NCBI GenBank assembly: GCA_003117195.1
Contig: BDSI01000185.1
Coordinates: forward strand, 1 to 64,000
Direction: 5' to 3'
DNA from: Eudorina sp. 2006-703-Eu-15
Taxonomy: Eukaryota > Chlorophyta > Chlorophyceae > Chlamydomonadales > Volvocaceae
Length of the DNA stretch: 64,000 nt
Part shown: positions 1-11,700 of the stretch, in pieces
How positions within the stretch are numbered: position 1 is the stretch's first letter
Layout of the letters: each line of letters starts with the position of its first letter
Notes under the pieces: model-generated
What the model saw: the letters and a program-made list of their open reading frames with translations, nothing else
The model's database searches: none
What the model was told of the DNA's origin: nothing
Position numbers and translations under genes: made by a program

Positions 1-3000
1 GCTGTGAAAGGTATTGGGGTGGCCCGGGTTTCCATCCTCCCAATAATGATAGCTAGGTGCGAGGCAGGATCGATGCGCTATGGGCCGCCTGACACTTAGA
101 CCCTTGCAATGAATTATTTAAGACTTGATACAGGACGCCTGCGGTCGAAAAAATGGATTGCATAAAGCGCGGCGCCGAATATGCTGTGAAGGTATTGGGT
201 GGCCCGGGTTTCATCCTCCCAATAATGATAGCTAGGTGCGAGGCAGGATCGATGCGCTATGGGCCGCCTGACACTTAGACCCTTGCAGATGAATTATTTA
301 AGACTTGATACAGGACTGTGCCGGTCGAAAAAATGTGGATTGCATAAAGCGTGGCGCCGAATATGCTGTGAAGGTATTGGGGTGGCACTTGTTTCCATCC
401 TCCCAATAATGATAGCTAGGTGCGAGGCAGGATCGATGCGCTATGGGCCGCCTGACACTTAGATCCTTGCAGATGAATTATTTAAGACTTGATACAGGAC
501 CCTGCCGGTCGAAAAAACGTGGATTGCATAAAGCGCGGCGCCGAATATGCTGTGAAGGTATTGGGGTGGCCCGGGTTTCCATCCTCCCAATAATGATAGC
601 TAGGTGCGAGGCAGGATCGATGCGCTATGGGCCGCCTGACACTTAGACCCTTGCAGATGAATTATTTAAGACTTGATACAGGACCCTGCCGGTCGAAAAA
701 ACGTGGATTGCATAAAGCGCGGCGCCGAATATGCTGTGAAGATATTGGGGTGGCCCGGGTTTCCATCCTCCCAATAATGATAGCTAGGTGCGAGGCAGGA
801 TCGATGCGCTATGGGCCGCCTGACACTTAGACCCTTGCAGATGAATTATTTAAGACTTGATACAGGACTGTGCCGGTCGAAAAAATGTGGATTGCATAAA
901 GCGTGGCGCCGAATATGCTGTGAATGTATTGGGGTGGCACTTGTTTCCATCCTCCCAATAATGATAGCTAGGTGCGAGGCAGGATCGATGCGCTATGGGC
1001 CGCCTGACACTTAGACCCTTGCAGATGAATTATTTAAGACTTGATACAGGACCGTGCCGGTCGAAAAAACGTGGATTGCATAAAGCGCGGCGCCGAATAT
1101 GCTGTGAAGGTATTGGGGTGGCCCGGGTTTCCATCCTCCCAATAATGATAGCTAGGTGCGAGGCAGGATCGATGCGCTATGGGCCGCCTGACACTTAGAC
1201 CCTTGCAGATGAATTATTTAAGACTTAATACAGGACCCTGCCGGTCGAAAAAACATGCATTGCATAAAGCGCGGCGCCGAATATGCTGTGAAGATATTGG
1301 GGTGGCACTTGTTTCCATCCTCCCAATAATGATAGCTAGGTGCGAGGCAGGATCGATGCGCTATGGGCCGCCTGACACTTAGATCCTTGCAGATGAATTA
1401 TTTAAGACTTGATACAGGACCGTGCCGGTCGAAACAACGTGGATTGCATAAAGCGCGGCGCCGAGTATGCTGTGAAGGTAATGGGGTGGCCCGGGTTTCC
1501 ATCCTCCCAATAATGATAGCTAGGTGCGAGGCAGGATCGATGCGCTATGGGCCGCCTGACACTTAGACCCTTGCAGATGAATTATTTAAGACTTGATACA
1601 GGACCGTGCCGGTCAAAAAAACGTGGATTGCATAAAGCGCGGCGCCGAATATGCTGTGAAGGTATTGGGGTGGCCCGGGTTTCCATCCTCCCAATAATGA
1701 TAGCTAGGTGCGAGGCAGGATCGATGCGCTATGGGCCGCCTGACACTTAGACCCTTGCAGATGAATTATTTAAGACTTAATACAGGACCCTGCCGGTCGA
1801 AAAAACGTGGATTGCATAAAGCGCGGTGCCGAATATGCTGTGAAGGTATTGGGGTGGCCCGGGTTTCCATCCTCCCAATAATGATAGCTAGGTGCGAGGC
1901 AGGATCGATGCGCTATGGGCCGCCTGACACTTAGACCCTTGCAGATGAATTATTTAAGACTTGATACAGGACCCTGCCGGTCGAAACAACGTGGATTGCA
2001 TAAAGCGCGGCGCCGAGTATGCTGTGAAGGTAATGGGGTGGCCCGGGTTTCCATCCTCCCAATAATGATAGCTAGGTGCGAGGCAGGATCGATGCGCTAT
2101 GGGCCGCCTGACACTTAGACCCTTGCAGATGAATTATTTAAGACTTGATACAGGACCGTGCCGGTCAAAAAAACGTGGATTGCATAAAGCGCGGCGCCGA
2201 ATATGCTGTGAAGGTATTGGGGTGGCCCGGGTTTCCATCCTCCAATAATGATAGCTAGGTGCGAGGCAGGATCGATGCGCTATGGGCCGCCTGACACTTA
2301 GACCCTTGCAGATGTATTATTTAAGACTTAATACAGGACCCTGCCGGTCGAAAAAACGTGGATTGCATAAAGCGCGGTGCCGAATATGCTGTGAAGGTAT
2401 TGGGGTGGCCCGGGTTTCCATCCTCCCAATAATGATAGCTAGGTGCGAGGCAGGATCGATGCGCTATGGGCCGCCTGACACTTAGACCCTTGCAGATGAA
2501 TTATTTAAGACTTAATACAGGACCCTGCCGGTCGAAAAAACGTGGATTGCATAAAGCGCGGCGCCGAATATGCTGTGAAGATATTGGGGTGGCCCGGGTT
2601 TCCATCCTCCCAATAATGATAGCTAGGTGCGAGGCAGGATCGATGCGCTATGGGCCGCCTGACACTTAGACCCTTGAAGATGAATTATTTAAGACTTAAT
2701 ACAGGACCGTGCCGGTCGAAAAAACGTGGATTGCATAAAGTGCGGCGCCGAATATGCTGTGAAGGTATTGGGGTGGCCCGGGTTTCCATCCTCCCAATAA
2801 TGATAGCTAGGTGCGAGGCAGGATCGATGCGCTATGGGCCGCCTGACACTTAGACCCTTGCAGATGAATTATTTAAGACTTAATACAGGACCCTGCCGGT
2901 CGAAAAAACGTGGATTGCATAAAGCGCGGCGCCAAATATGCTGTGAAGGTATTGGGGTGGCCCGGGTTTCCATCCTCCCAATAATGATAGCTAGGTGCGA

Positions 3001-5740
3001 GGCAGGATCGATGCGCTATGGGCCGCCTGACACTTAGACCCTTGCAGATGAATTATTTAAGACTTGATACAGGACCCTGCCGGTCGAAAAAACGTGGATT
3101 GCATAAAGCGCGGCGCCGAATATGCTGTGAAGGTATTGGGGTGGCCCGGGTTTCCATCCTCCCAATAATGATAGCTAGGTGCGAGGCAGGATCGATGCGC
3201 TATGGGCCGCCTGACACTTAGACCCTTGCAGATGAATTATTTAAGACTTAATACAGGACCCTGCCGGTCGAAAAAACGTGGATTGCATAAAGCGCGGCGC
3301 CGAATATGCTGTGAAGGTATTGGGGCGGCCCGGGTTTCCATCCTCCCAATAATGATAGCTAGGTGCGAGGCAGGATCGATGCGCTATGGGCCGCCTGACA
3401 CTTAGACCCTTGCAGATGAATTATTTAAGACTTGATACAGGACCCTGCCGGTCGAAAAAACGTGGATTGCATAAAGCGCGGCGCCGAATATGCTGTGAAG
3501 GTATTGGGGTGGCCCGGGTTTCCATCCTCCCAATAATGATAGCTAGGTGCGAGGCAGGATCGATGCGCTATGGGCCGCCTGACACTTAGACCCTTGCAGA
3601 TGAATTATTTAAGACTTAATACAGGACCCTGCCGGTCGAAAAAACGTGGATTGCATAAAGCGCGGCGCCGAATATGCTGTGAAGATATTGGGGTGGCCCG
3701 GGTTTCCATCCTCCCAATAATGATAGCTAGGTGCGAGGCAGGATCGATGCGCTATGGGCCGCCTGACACTTAGACCCTTGCAGATGAATTATTTAAGACT
3801 TGATACAGGACCCTGCCGGTCGAAACAACGTGGATTGCATAAAGCGCGGCGCCGAATATGCTGTGAAGGTATTGGGGTGGCCCGGGTTTCCATCCTCCCA
3901 ATAATGATAGCTAGGTGCGAGGCAGGATCGATGCGCTATGGGCCGCCTGACACTTAGACCCTTGCAGATGAATTATTCAAGACTTAATAGAGGACCGTGC
4001 CGGTCGAAAAAATGTGGATTGCATCAAGTGCGGCGCCGAATATGCTGTGAAGATATTGGGGTGGCCCGGGTTTCCATCCTCCCAATAATGATAGCTAGGT
4101 GCGAGGCAGGATCGATGCGCTATGGGCCGCCTGACACTTAGACCCTTGCAGATGAATTATTTAAGACTTGATACAGGACCCTGCCGGTCGAAACAACGTG
4201 GATTGCATAAAGCGCGGCGCCGAATATGCTGTGATGGTAATGGGGTGGCCCGGGTTTCCTTCCTCCCAATAATGATAGCTAGGTGCGAGGCAGGATCGAT
4301 GCGCTATGGGCCGCCTGACACTTAGACCCTTGCAGATGAATTATTTAAGACTTAATACAGGACCCTGCCGGTCGAAAAAACGTGGATTGCATAAAGCGCG
4401 GCGCCGAATATGCTGTGAAGGTATTGGGGCGGCCCAGGTTTCCATCCTCCCAATAATGATAGCTAGGTGCGAGGCAGGATCGATGCGCTATGGGCCGCCT
4501 GACACTTAGACCCTTGCAGATGAATTATTTAAGACTTGATACAGGACCCTGCCGGTCGAAACAACGTGGATTGCATAAAGCGCGGCGCCGAATATGCTGT
4601 GAAGGTATTGGGGTGGCCCGGGTTTCCATCCTCCCAATAATGATAGCTAGGTGCGAGGCAGGATCGATGCGCTATGGGCCGCCTGACACTTAGACCCTTG
4701 CAGATGAATTATTTAAGACTTAATACAGGACCGTGCCGGTCGAACAAACGTGGATTGCATAAAGCGCGGCGCCGAATATGCTGTGAATGTATTGGGGTGG
4801 CCCGGGTTTCCATCCTCCCAATAATGATAGCTAGGTGCGAGGCAGGATCGATGCGCTATGGGCCGCCTGACACTTAGACCCTTGCAGATGAATTATTTAA
4901 GACTTGATACAGGACCCTGCCGGTCGAAAAAACGTGGATTGCATAAAGCGCGGCGCCGAATATGCTGTGAAGGTATTGGGGTGGCCCGGGTTTCCATCCT
5001 CCCAATAATGATAGCTAGGAAGGTGCGAGGCAGGATCGATGCGCTTTTGGCCGCCTGACACTTAGACCCTTGCAGATGAATTATTTAAGACTTAATACAG
5101 GACCCTGCCGGTCGAAAAAACGTGGATTGCATAAAGCGCGGCGCCGAATATGCTGTGAAGGTATTGGGGTGGCCCGGGTTTCCATCCTCCCAATAATGAT
5201 AGCTAGGTGCGAGGCAGGATCGATGCGCTATGGGCCGCCTGACACTTAGACCCTTGCAGATGAATTATTTAAGACTTGATACAGGACCCTGCCGGTCGAA
5301 ACAACGTGGATTGCATAAAGCGCGGCGCCGAATATGCTGTGATGGTATTGGGGTGGCCTGGGTTTCCTTCCTCCCAATAATGATAGCTAGGAAGGTGCGA
5401 GGCAGGATCGATGCGCTATGGGCCGCCTGACACTTAGACCCTTGCAGATGAATTATTTAAGACTTAATACAGGACCCTGCCGGTCGAAACAATGTGGATT
5501 GCATAAAGCGCCGCGCCGAATATGCTGTGATGGTATTGGGGTGGCCTGGGTTTCCTTCCTCCCAATAATGATAGCTAGGAAGGTGCGAGGCAGGATCGAT
5601 GCGCTATGGGCCGCCTGACACTTAGACCCTTGCAGATGAATTATTTAAGACTTAATACAGGACCCTGCCGGTCGAAACAATGTGGATTGCATAAAGCGCC
5701 GCGCCGAATATGCTGTGATGGTATTGGGGTGGATGGCCCC
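1..5740. repeat. 184-bp tandem satellite array, about 31 copies
   Basis: Head-to-tail repeat with a strict 184-bp period. It begins mid-unit at base 1, so it continues left of the window, and it decays near 5735. Units differ by a few substitutions. One unit near 2240 has a 1-bp deletion, and units beginning near 4858, 5230 and 5418 are 188 bp because of a 4-bp insertion (AAGG). Each unit holds an open frame of 66-67 codons, but 184 is not a multiple of three, so frames shift from unit to unit and overlap by 20 nt. I read these frames as a by-product of homogenised repeats, not genes. Variant sites show higher-order structure (see findings). A centromeric or subtelomeric origin is possible but not shown by the sequence. 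Confidence 0.98.
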
Positions 5741-5803
5741 GGTTTGGTCTGATAAAAAATAATGTCCCCCGTACCCCTGGAATCTCTACACTCAAATTAT
5801 TAT

Positions 5804-6192
5804 GCATATTGATTCACTGAAAAACAGAAGTCCGACGTTCGCGGGCCACTAAGCACAGTCCCCTACCAGCACGGCGGTCATGGGCGTGCTCTGGGTATTG
5901 CAGGACAGTGTGTCGCGGCGGGCTGGTCTGCCGGCCGAACCATTGCATCTGGCACCTGTGCCCGGCATGGCAAAGCTGGCCCGGCTGGCCCAGCATTTTC
6001 CTGCCGATAGCAAGCATCCACGGCGGCTGGCCGTCCTGTACGGCATTTTTCGAGCACCAATGTGATCAGCCCGCGACTCACCGCCCTGCAATATCCGGAG
6101 CACTCCATGACGCACGGCCGCGCCGGTAGGGGACTGAATGTGCTCAGCGGCCCGCGAACGTCGAACTTGTGATTTTCAGTGAATCAATATGC
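5804..6192. mobile_element. Fold-back (MITE-like) element with long inverted arms
   Basis: The outer ends, GCATATTGATTCACTGA at the left and its reverse complement at the right, begin an imperfect inverted repeat. It continues inward for roughly 140 nt per side, including the GTTCGCGGGCC and GGGTATTGCAGG blocks, and leaves a loop of about 110 nt. No transposase frame is present. A target-site duplication is not convincing; the flanks are simply AT-rich. The element sits about 65 bp beyond the end of the satellite array. Short frames of 60-88 codons inside it on both strands are consequences of the palindrome. Confidence 0.8.
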
Positions 6193-6204
6193 CTAATATA
6201 CATA

Positions 6205-6265
6205 TATATGAATAGAATTTCTACACAAGAATAAGTCATTCTTGTGTAGAAATTCTATTCATATA
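6205..6265. repeat. Perfect palindrome, 28-bp arms, 5-nt loop
   Basis: Bases 6205-6232 are exactly reverse-complementary to 6238-6265 around the loop AAGTC. The arms are AT-rich (core TTCTACACAAGAAT) and the palindrome lies 13 bp outside the fold-back element. It could be a second tiny fold-back insertion or a structured RNA element. No adjacent U-run or gene argues for a specific role. Confidence 0.9.
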
Positions 6266-6303
6266 CCTGTAGGGGCGATATAGGTTAATTTACATAATTT
6301 AAG

Positions 6304-6625
6304 GTGTTGTGCTTGAGCACACACGTGTATGGATTACGGATTACCGCCGTGGCGGTATTTATTGGGCACTGTGCACGCCGTACGTGCACGGGTGCCTGCG
6401 TTATGCGTCCGTTACAGTGGTACCGATGTTGCGGGTTCGACCCCTCGGGGATGCGTTCCGATGCGTTGCGTTGTGAGTGCGGTTACTTCTCGCCTGCTGC
6501 CCTGTCGGAGGACTCGCGAGTATGGAGCTCGCGGGGGCGGGAGAATGTAACGTGCACGTGTGCCTGTGTTATGCGTTCGTTTCAGGCACTGTGCTCAAGC
6601 ACACGGATTATCGCCGTGGCGGTAG
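6304..6625. repeat. Region of degenerate internal repeats and short palindromes
   Basis: Two related halves are seen. The phrase GTGCCTGCGTTATGCGTCCGTT near 6390 recurs with a few changes near 6560. A block containing CCGCCGTGGCGG recurs near 6345 and 6610. The palindrome TGTGCTTGAGCACA near the left end returns inverted near the right end. The word GGGTTCGACCCC near 6436 resembles a pol III B box, but the spacing to any A-box-like word is wrong for a tRNA. No protein is supported. Confidence 0.5.
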
Positions 6626-8071
6626 GTGCGCTTACTGACTCAAAGTGTTAAAGGCAGGGACTGCAACGTCTAAGGTGTTCTACAGGTAGAAGCGAAGGTA
6701 ACTGTAAAAGACCTCTGCCAGGCGATCGCGTTCGACGTTTACTGGGGTGACACCGCCTCAATCAAAGTAGGTTCACTGGGGTCAAACAACGCTGCGAGGT
6801 CATCCATCCCCACATCGCTTTCGACATCAATGCTCTTTCGACGTCAAAACAACCTAAAAGCGATCCGATCCGGAAAACCCTACTTGATGAGACCCATCCT
6901 GCAACCGTCGACATCGCCACGCGCCCCTATCGAGCTCCTTCCCAGAAGGCCGTCAACCAAAACGGGGAACAGCGCCCAGCGCGCATCCGGCGCGCAACCA
7001 ACGTCCGGGCGGCGCCGGAACCCCTCCCAAAGCGGCCGTGAGGGGCAAAGCACAACAAACCTTGTCCACCCTGCGCGCGCGAGAGGGGCCGCCCGGACAC
7101 ACACGCCAAACCTAAATCCCGTTTTGGGTCCCGTAACCAAGCGACCCGTGTACCACCGCAAATATGTGTGTGCTCGGGGCACCGCATGCGGTCCGTGTTC
7201 CGTTTTCATGACCACAAACACCGCAATGAGGTTCACGCGTCTCCGTCGGTCCTCATCTATCTTGTGGGGGCGGGAATGGATCCGACGACAGGAAAGGAAA
7301 AGGGTACAACTGACCTAGGCGACATGTTTGCCTCCCCACTAGGGTCATACTGCAGCTTGCATCGAAAAGAACAAAAACAACACACCTGGATACCTATAGG
7401 TTGTTCATACACCAAGACCGTCCTGCACACGAGCCCACATGACAGTAGGGACACCCGACATTGAACCCACGCCGCCCTGTGTCCAACATGCGCACGCGCA
7501 CGCACCCGCGCGCATCCGAGCTGGGGCCCACTCGCTGCACCCACTTGCGGAGTTGCCAACGGAAGGCCGTCTTGACGACCCGTGGGTCGCAGCCAACCCC
7601 TGGATCCCTGCCCCGACCCAGAGCTCGTCCGTGCCTGCCTTCAACTAAGTTTAACCTCCACCTTCAACCCTGTCTGGGGTCCTCTCTTTAGGTACTTTCA
7701 CGAGGAGGAGCAGGCGGCGGAGGAGGAGGAGGCGATAATCCACCGCTCGTCCAGTCCTGATGCCGCCCCGCAGTCCCACAAGTGTGGGGACGGGACGAAT
7801 CATGAGTCGTACAGGCCCGGGTAACCGCCGTACAGGACCAGGGGCAACCGCCGCAGTTGGCCCCTGCCTCTGGTGCACGCCACAGCCATGAACCCGCAAG
7901 AGCCAGCCAAACGTCCTGCCCCCTCCAGGGCACGGCCGTACACAGTGTACACACCTCTCAACGACTAGACGACCTTGGCCCCAACTGCACTGCCCGCCAA
8001 GCTACCAGGACGCCGGGGCGATGTTTCAGCCGGCTTCACCCGTCGGCCCCTGGCCCTGCCCCTGCCCCTGC
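6626..8071. other. No recognisable gene; downstream flank of the kinase gene
   Basis: About 1.4 kb between the repeats and the stop codon of the minus-strand kinase. The right part is probably kinase 3' untranslated sequence. Open frames here, including one of 162 codons at 6830-7318, have no domain, no low-complexity pattern like the real exons and no convincing splice context. A palindromic word GACCCGTGGGTC lies at 7577-7588. I found no clear TTACA (TGTAA on the minus strand) close to the stop. Confidence 0.5.
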
Positions 8072-8740
8072 CTAGGACTCCTCCGACTGCTGGAAGGCCA
8101 GGAAGGGCGAGTAGCCCCCCGGCCGTGCCCCGGGCGGACTGGGAGCCGGCGGCCGGGCCCCGGGCCCCGGGCTGTCCGAGGGGCTGGTCCCGGGCCGAGG
8201 ACTGCGGGTGGGGCTCAGTGCGCGGGGCTGCACTGCGGCAGCGAAGGGTGAGACGGGTGTGCGAGGGGCCCGCTGGCCGCCGTTAGCAGCCGCAAACGGC
8301 GACACGGGCTGCTGCTGCTGCTGCTGCTGTGGTGCGGTCCGGTGCTGCGGAGGCGGGGGTGACCCGGGGTCTTTCCGATCGGGTCGCGGCGGCGGGCGGT
8401 CAGCGGCTGGCTGTGGCTGCTGCGGTGGCGGCAGGCCGGGGTGAGCTTGCCTCTGCCGGGTGGTGGGGCTGCCCGGGTCCTCGGCGAAGGGAGAGGCGAA
8501 GGGTGTGGCGGCGCCGCCGCCTCCAGGCAGCTGCAGCAACTGCCGGTACTGCTGGACAGCCGCGGCCGTGGCGTCGTGGTGGTGGTGGTGATGGTGGTGG
8601 TGTGCAGCGGCCGGCGGGGAGGCGGACGTACCCGCACCCGCGCCCCCGCCCGCGGTTACGGTCCCAACCGCCGCTCCCGCCGACTGCATTAAGGCGCGGC
8701 GGGCCCTCAGAGTGGCGGCCCGCTCCCGTCTCTGCACCGT
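8072..8740 (-). CDS. Kinase gene: C-terminal tail exon 26
   Basis: A single 223-codon exon including the TAG stop at 8072-8074. It contains a basic helix (TVQRRERAATLRARRALMQ), a run of nine His, a run of seven Gln, and three related VSPFAAA/SPFA motifs spaced through a Pro/Ser-rich chain ending FQQSEES. The repeated S-P-F motif could be a docking or phosphorylation site; that is inference. The acceptor at 8741 keeps phase 0 with exon 25. Confidence 0.8.
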   Translation of the reverse strand, partial: TVQRRERAATLRARRALMQSAGAAVGTVTAGGGAGAGTSASPPAAAHHHHHHHHHDATAAAVQQYRQLLQLPGGGGAATPFASPFAEDPGSPTTRQRQAHPGLPPPQQPQPAADRPPPRPDRKDPGSPPPPQHRTAPQQQQQQQPVSPFAAANGGQRAPRTPVSPFAAAVQPRALSPTRSPRPGTSPSDSPGPGARPPAPSPPGARPGGYSPFLAFQQSEES

Positions 8741-11700
8741 CTGTGCTCGCCAGAGGAAGGGGGTGGGGGAGAGAAAGAGAAGGAAAGATGGAACCACAAA
8801 CACACAGGGTAACTGGTAGGTATCACGGGCCTGGGTGACTCGGTTCGGGCGGGCTTCTGGCCTGGCACACACAAGGTGTGCACCCGGAGGGGGAGATGGC
8901 CGCTGAGTCAGCGGTGCGGAAGAGGGCACCGCGTCCATGCTGCCGCACACGGGTGGCAAATCGTTCAGCTTGCTGCTGCTTGGCCACCACCACCACCACA
9001 CCTACAAACACCTCCGAACTCCCGTGCATGCAAATCCCAGGACACACAAACCCACATCCCCAGCCGCTCCACGCCTCCACCCCTGCACGCACCTCCAGCA
9101 GCCCCATGAGCCGGTCCGCCACCACCCGCATCTCGGGTCGCTCCCGCGGGTCGTCCCGCCAGCACGCCTGGCACAGGTCCACCAGCTGCGGGGGCGGGTA
9201 GGCGGGGGGAGGGAGGGAGGGGGTGGCAAGGAAGCGTGGGTGGTCGACAGCGAATCAGGGACCAGGAAGGGACGGTGCGGTCGGGAAAGGCGATGCTACG
9301 CCGCACCGCAGACTGACATACAATCCATGCGTGGATGTACGACACGGCCACAGCCCTGCATAGCTCCCGAGGACTCGGTCTCGCTCGGGGCGAACCCGTA
9401 CTTCAAGTGGCATCCGGTGGCCCACTGAGTAATTGTCAGACTACGGTAACCTGGGCGGCAGCGGTGTGCAGGCGGCGCACCCCACAAGCCGGGGCACCAG
9501 GGCAGGGCAGGGCAGGGCAGGGAAGCACGTCGCATCGGGGGACGACGCATCGGGGGATGCGCACCGGGGCCGTCCGCCCGACATGGCACTCCACGCCAAC
9601 ACGAAGAGCCTGTTGACATCCAAACGCACACCCCCACCACCCCCTCACCCCACCCCCTCACGCCACCAGTCCCCACCTGCGGCAGCTCTGGCAGCGGCGG
9701 TTTGATATCCTCCGGCTCCGGGAACACCAGCCGCTTGCCGTCCGTGTACATCTTGTGCATCGCCATCGGCTCATACCGGGCGTCCTGCAGCTCCGACTCC
9801 CAGGGCCGCTGCAGCGTCACCACCTACAGGGGCCACAGACACCACCCGGGCCCCGAAGGACCCGGCGGGCAGGGGGATGGGGAAGAAGCGCGATTTGGAC
9901 GGGGAGGGTTCGCACCTTGCTTACTGTTGCACCGGCGGCAGCGCGGCCGCGCCGCCACGCGTCCGCGCGCGGTCTCTATATTCCATTGCTATGCAGGTAC
10001 CGCACCACGTAAGTATACTGCGTTATGTTGGGTGTGCCCGGGTTCGTTCTTCGGGTTGATTTCTTTTTTCAATTTAACCCCCGTCGCCGTCGCCCCCGCT
10101 GCGCTGCGGCCGCCCCGCCCCTAGCCGCCGGCTCTCCCTCCCCTCCCCTCCCCTCCGACCCACCTCCCAGATGACGACCGCGAACGAGAACACGTCCGTC
10201 GCCCAGCCGTAGTCCTGACCCGCCAGGTACTCGGGGCTCTGCCACCGGGGGCTGCAGAAGTTGCCCGAGTTGGGGACGGTGAGGGCCGCCCCCGCACTGC
10301 CGCGAGCCATCACGCGGCTCAGGTTGAAGTCGCACACCTGCCGCCGCGTTGGAAGGGGGGGACGGTTGTGTCAGGGCTGTGTGTTTAATGAGAACTCACC
10401 CAGAACCGCCCAGGCCAAGGTTGTGTGTGTGAGTGTGGCCGGGCATCACAACAGGCTGGGTCTGGAATGGATCTCCTCCAGATACTGTCGGGGGCATTGA
10501 AATGGATCCGGATTCGTCCCCGACTCCGGACCGGATCCACGCGGCGGGCACAACCCGGATCCGCAATCCAGGGTGTGCTGTAACGGCGTGCAGGCGCGAT
10601 GTACCCAGGCCAAGGGCGGACTGTCGAGGTCTCGGCCCCTCAGCCTTCAGGTACCGGGCATCCATCACACGCCAACCCTCTGCCCACCCACCGACTTGTC
10701 CTTTCCAGCACATGGTCCCCCGGCAACCACGACACCCACTGCCGTACCCACCTTGGTGATCCACTTGCCGTCCCGCTCCTCCAGCAGTAAGTTGTACGAC
10801 GTGAAGTCGTGGTGGATGACGTTGCAGCGGTGCATGTACTCCAGGCCGGCGGCCGCGCCCCGAAGCACCTGGGGAGGGGCGGGGCGGAGGGACGCGGGGA
10901 GGGCGGGTGTGGGATCCGGCGGCGAGGAGGGTTGCTTGATTGCAGGGACACATCGGGGAGGAAGCGGAGGTGGAGGAGCCCCCCGGGGGAGGGGGGATCG
11001 GGCGAGGGCAGTGAGGTCGGAGACGACGATTCGGAGGAGACGATCAGCAACAAGGAATCCACTCCGCGGAGCTTTGAAACTGCCGTGCTTGCCGCACAAT
11101 GACCCATACACGCGAGGCTTGCAACACGCGGGCAGGGGCGCAGGGTGGGGACGGTGGAGCGCAGCGACACCGACATTGCGGTGCGGTGCGGTGCGTGCGG
11201 ACCTGCAGAGACCTGCAGAGACCTGCCAAGACGTGCACCCCCTCCCCGCAGTCAAGCGGATGCACCCCCCAGCCGGTCCCGAGTGCGCCAACACCGAACA
11301 ACGTGTAAGCCCATACATAGAGGTATATATGACGCATGTGTGTGCGCCCCATCGTTCCAGTTCTAGGTCGCAAGGCCCGCAAACGTCCCTCACCTCGAGA
11401 CGCCGCTCCCAGCGCCGCAGGAAGTCGGCGCCCCGGCCGCTGGGCTGCTGCGACTTCGAGGCTTGCTGCGCCTGTCGTGTGGGTATGTACGGCATCACAG
11501 TACAGTACATGCACCCAATGGGGAAGTTAAGGATCAACTGACAACCGACAATATATCCATTTTTCTGGGGCTGCCGTCATATAACCATGAGCCGATTAAA
11601 CAACAAGCAGGGCCCATGACGTCGTCGGAGAATCGCGGCAACGACGTCCGACGACTGCAGATCTATGGCGACCCATGGGTCTGTGGTTCAGCGGACTGCA

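Noticed and set aside
259..5618. About 27 near-identical 66-67-codon frames, one per satellite unit, as a tandem family of small genes
   Set aside because: They follow from a homogenised 184-bp repeat that happens to lack in-frame stops. Frames overlap by 20 nt, substitutions fall without respect to codon position, and there is no start context or domain.
1..5740. CRISPR array
   Set aside because: Whole units repeat with no unique spacers, and the surrounding genes are eukaryotic and intron-rich.
6400..6460. tRNA gene around GGGTTCGACCCC
   Set aside because: The A-box-like word is only about 17 nt upstream, with no anticodon arm or acceptor stem pairing.
6830..7318. 162-codon plus frame as a gene
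   Set aside because: No domain, no splice partners, and an opposing frame of similar length covers the same bases.
10573..11541. 322-codon plus-strand frame
   Set aside because: It runs across kinase exons and introns in the opposite direction and has no domain.
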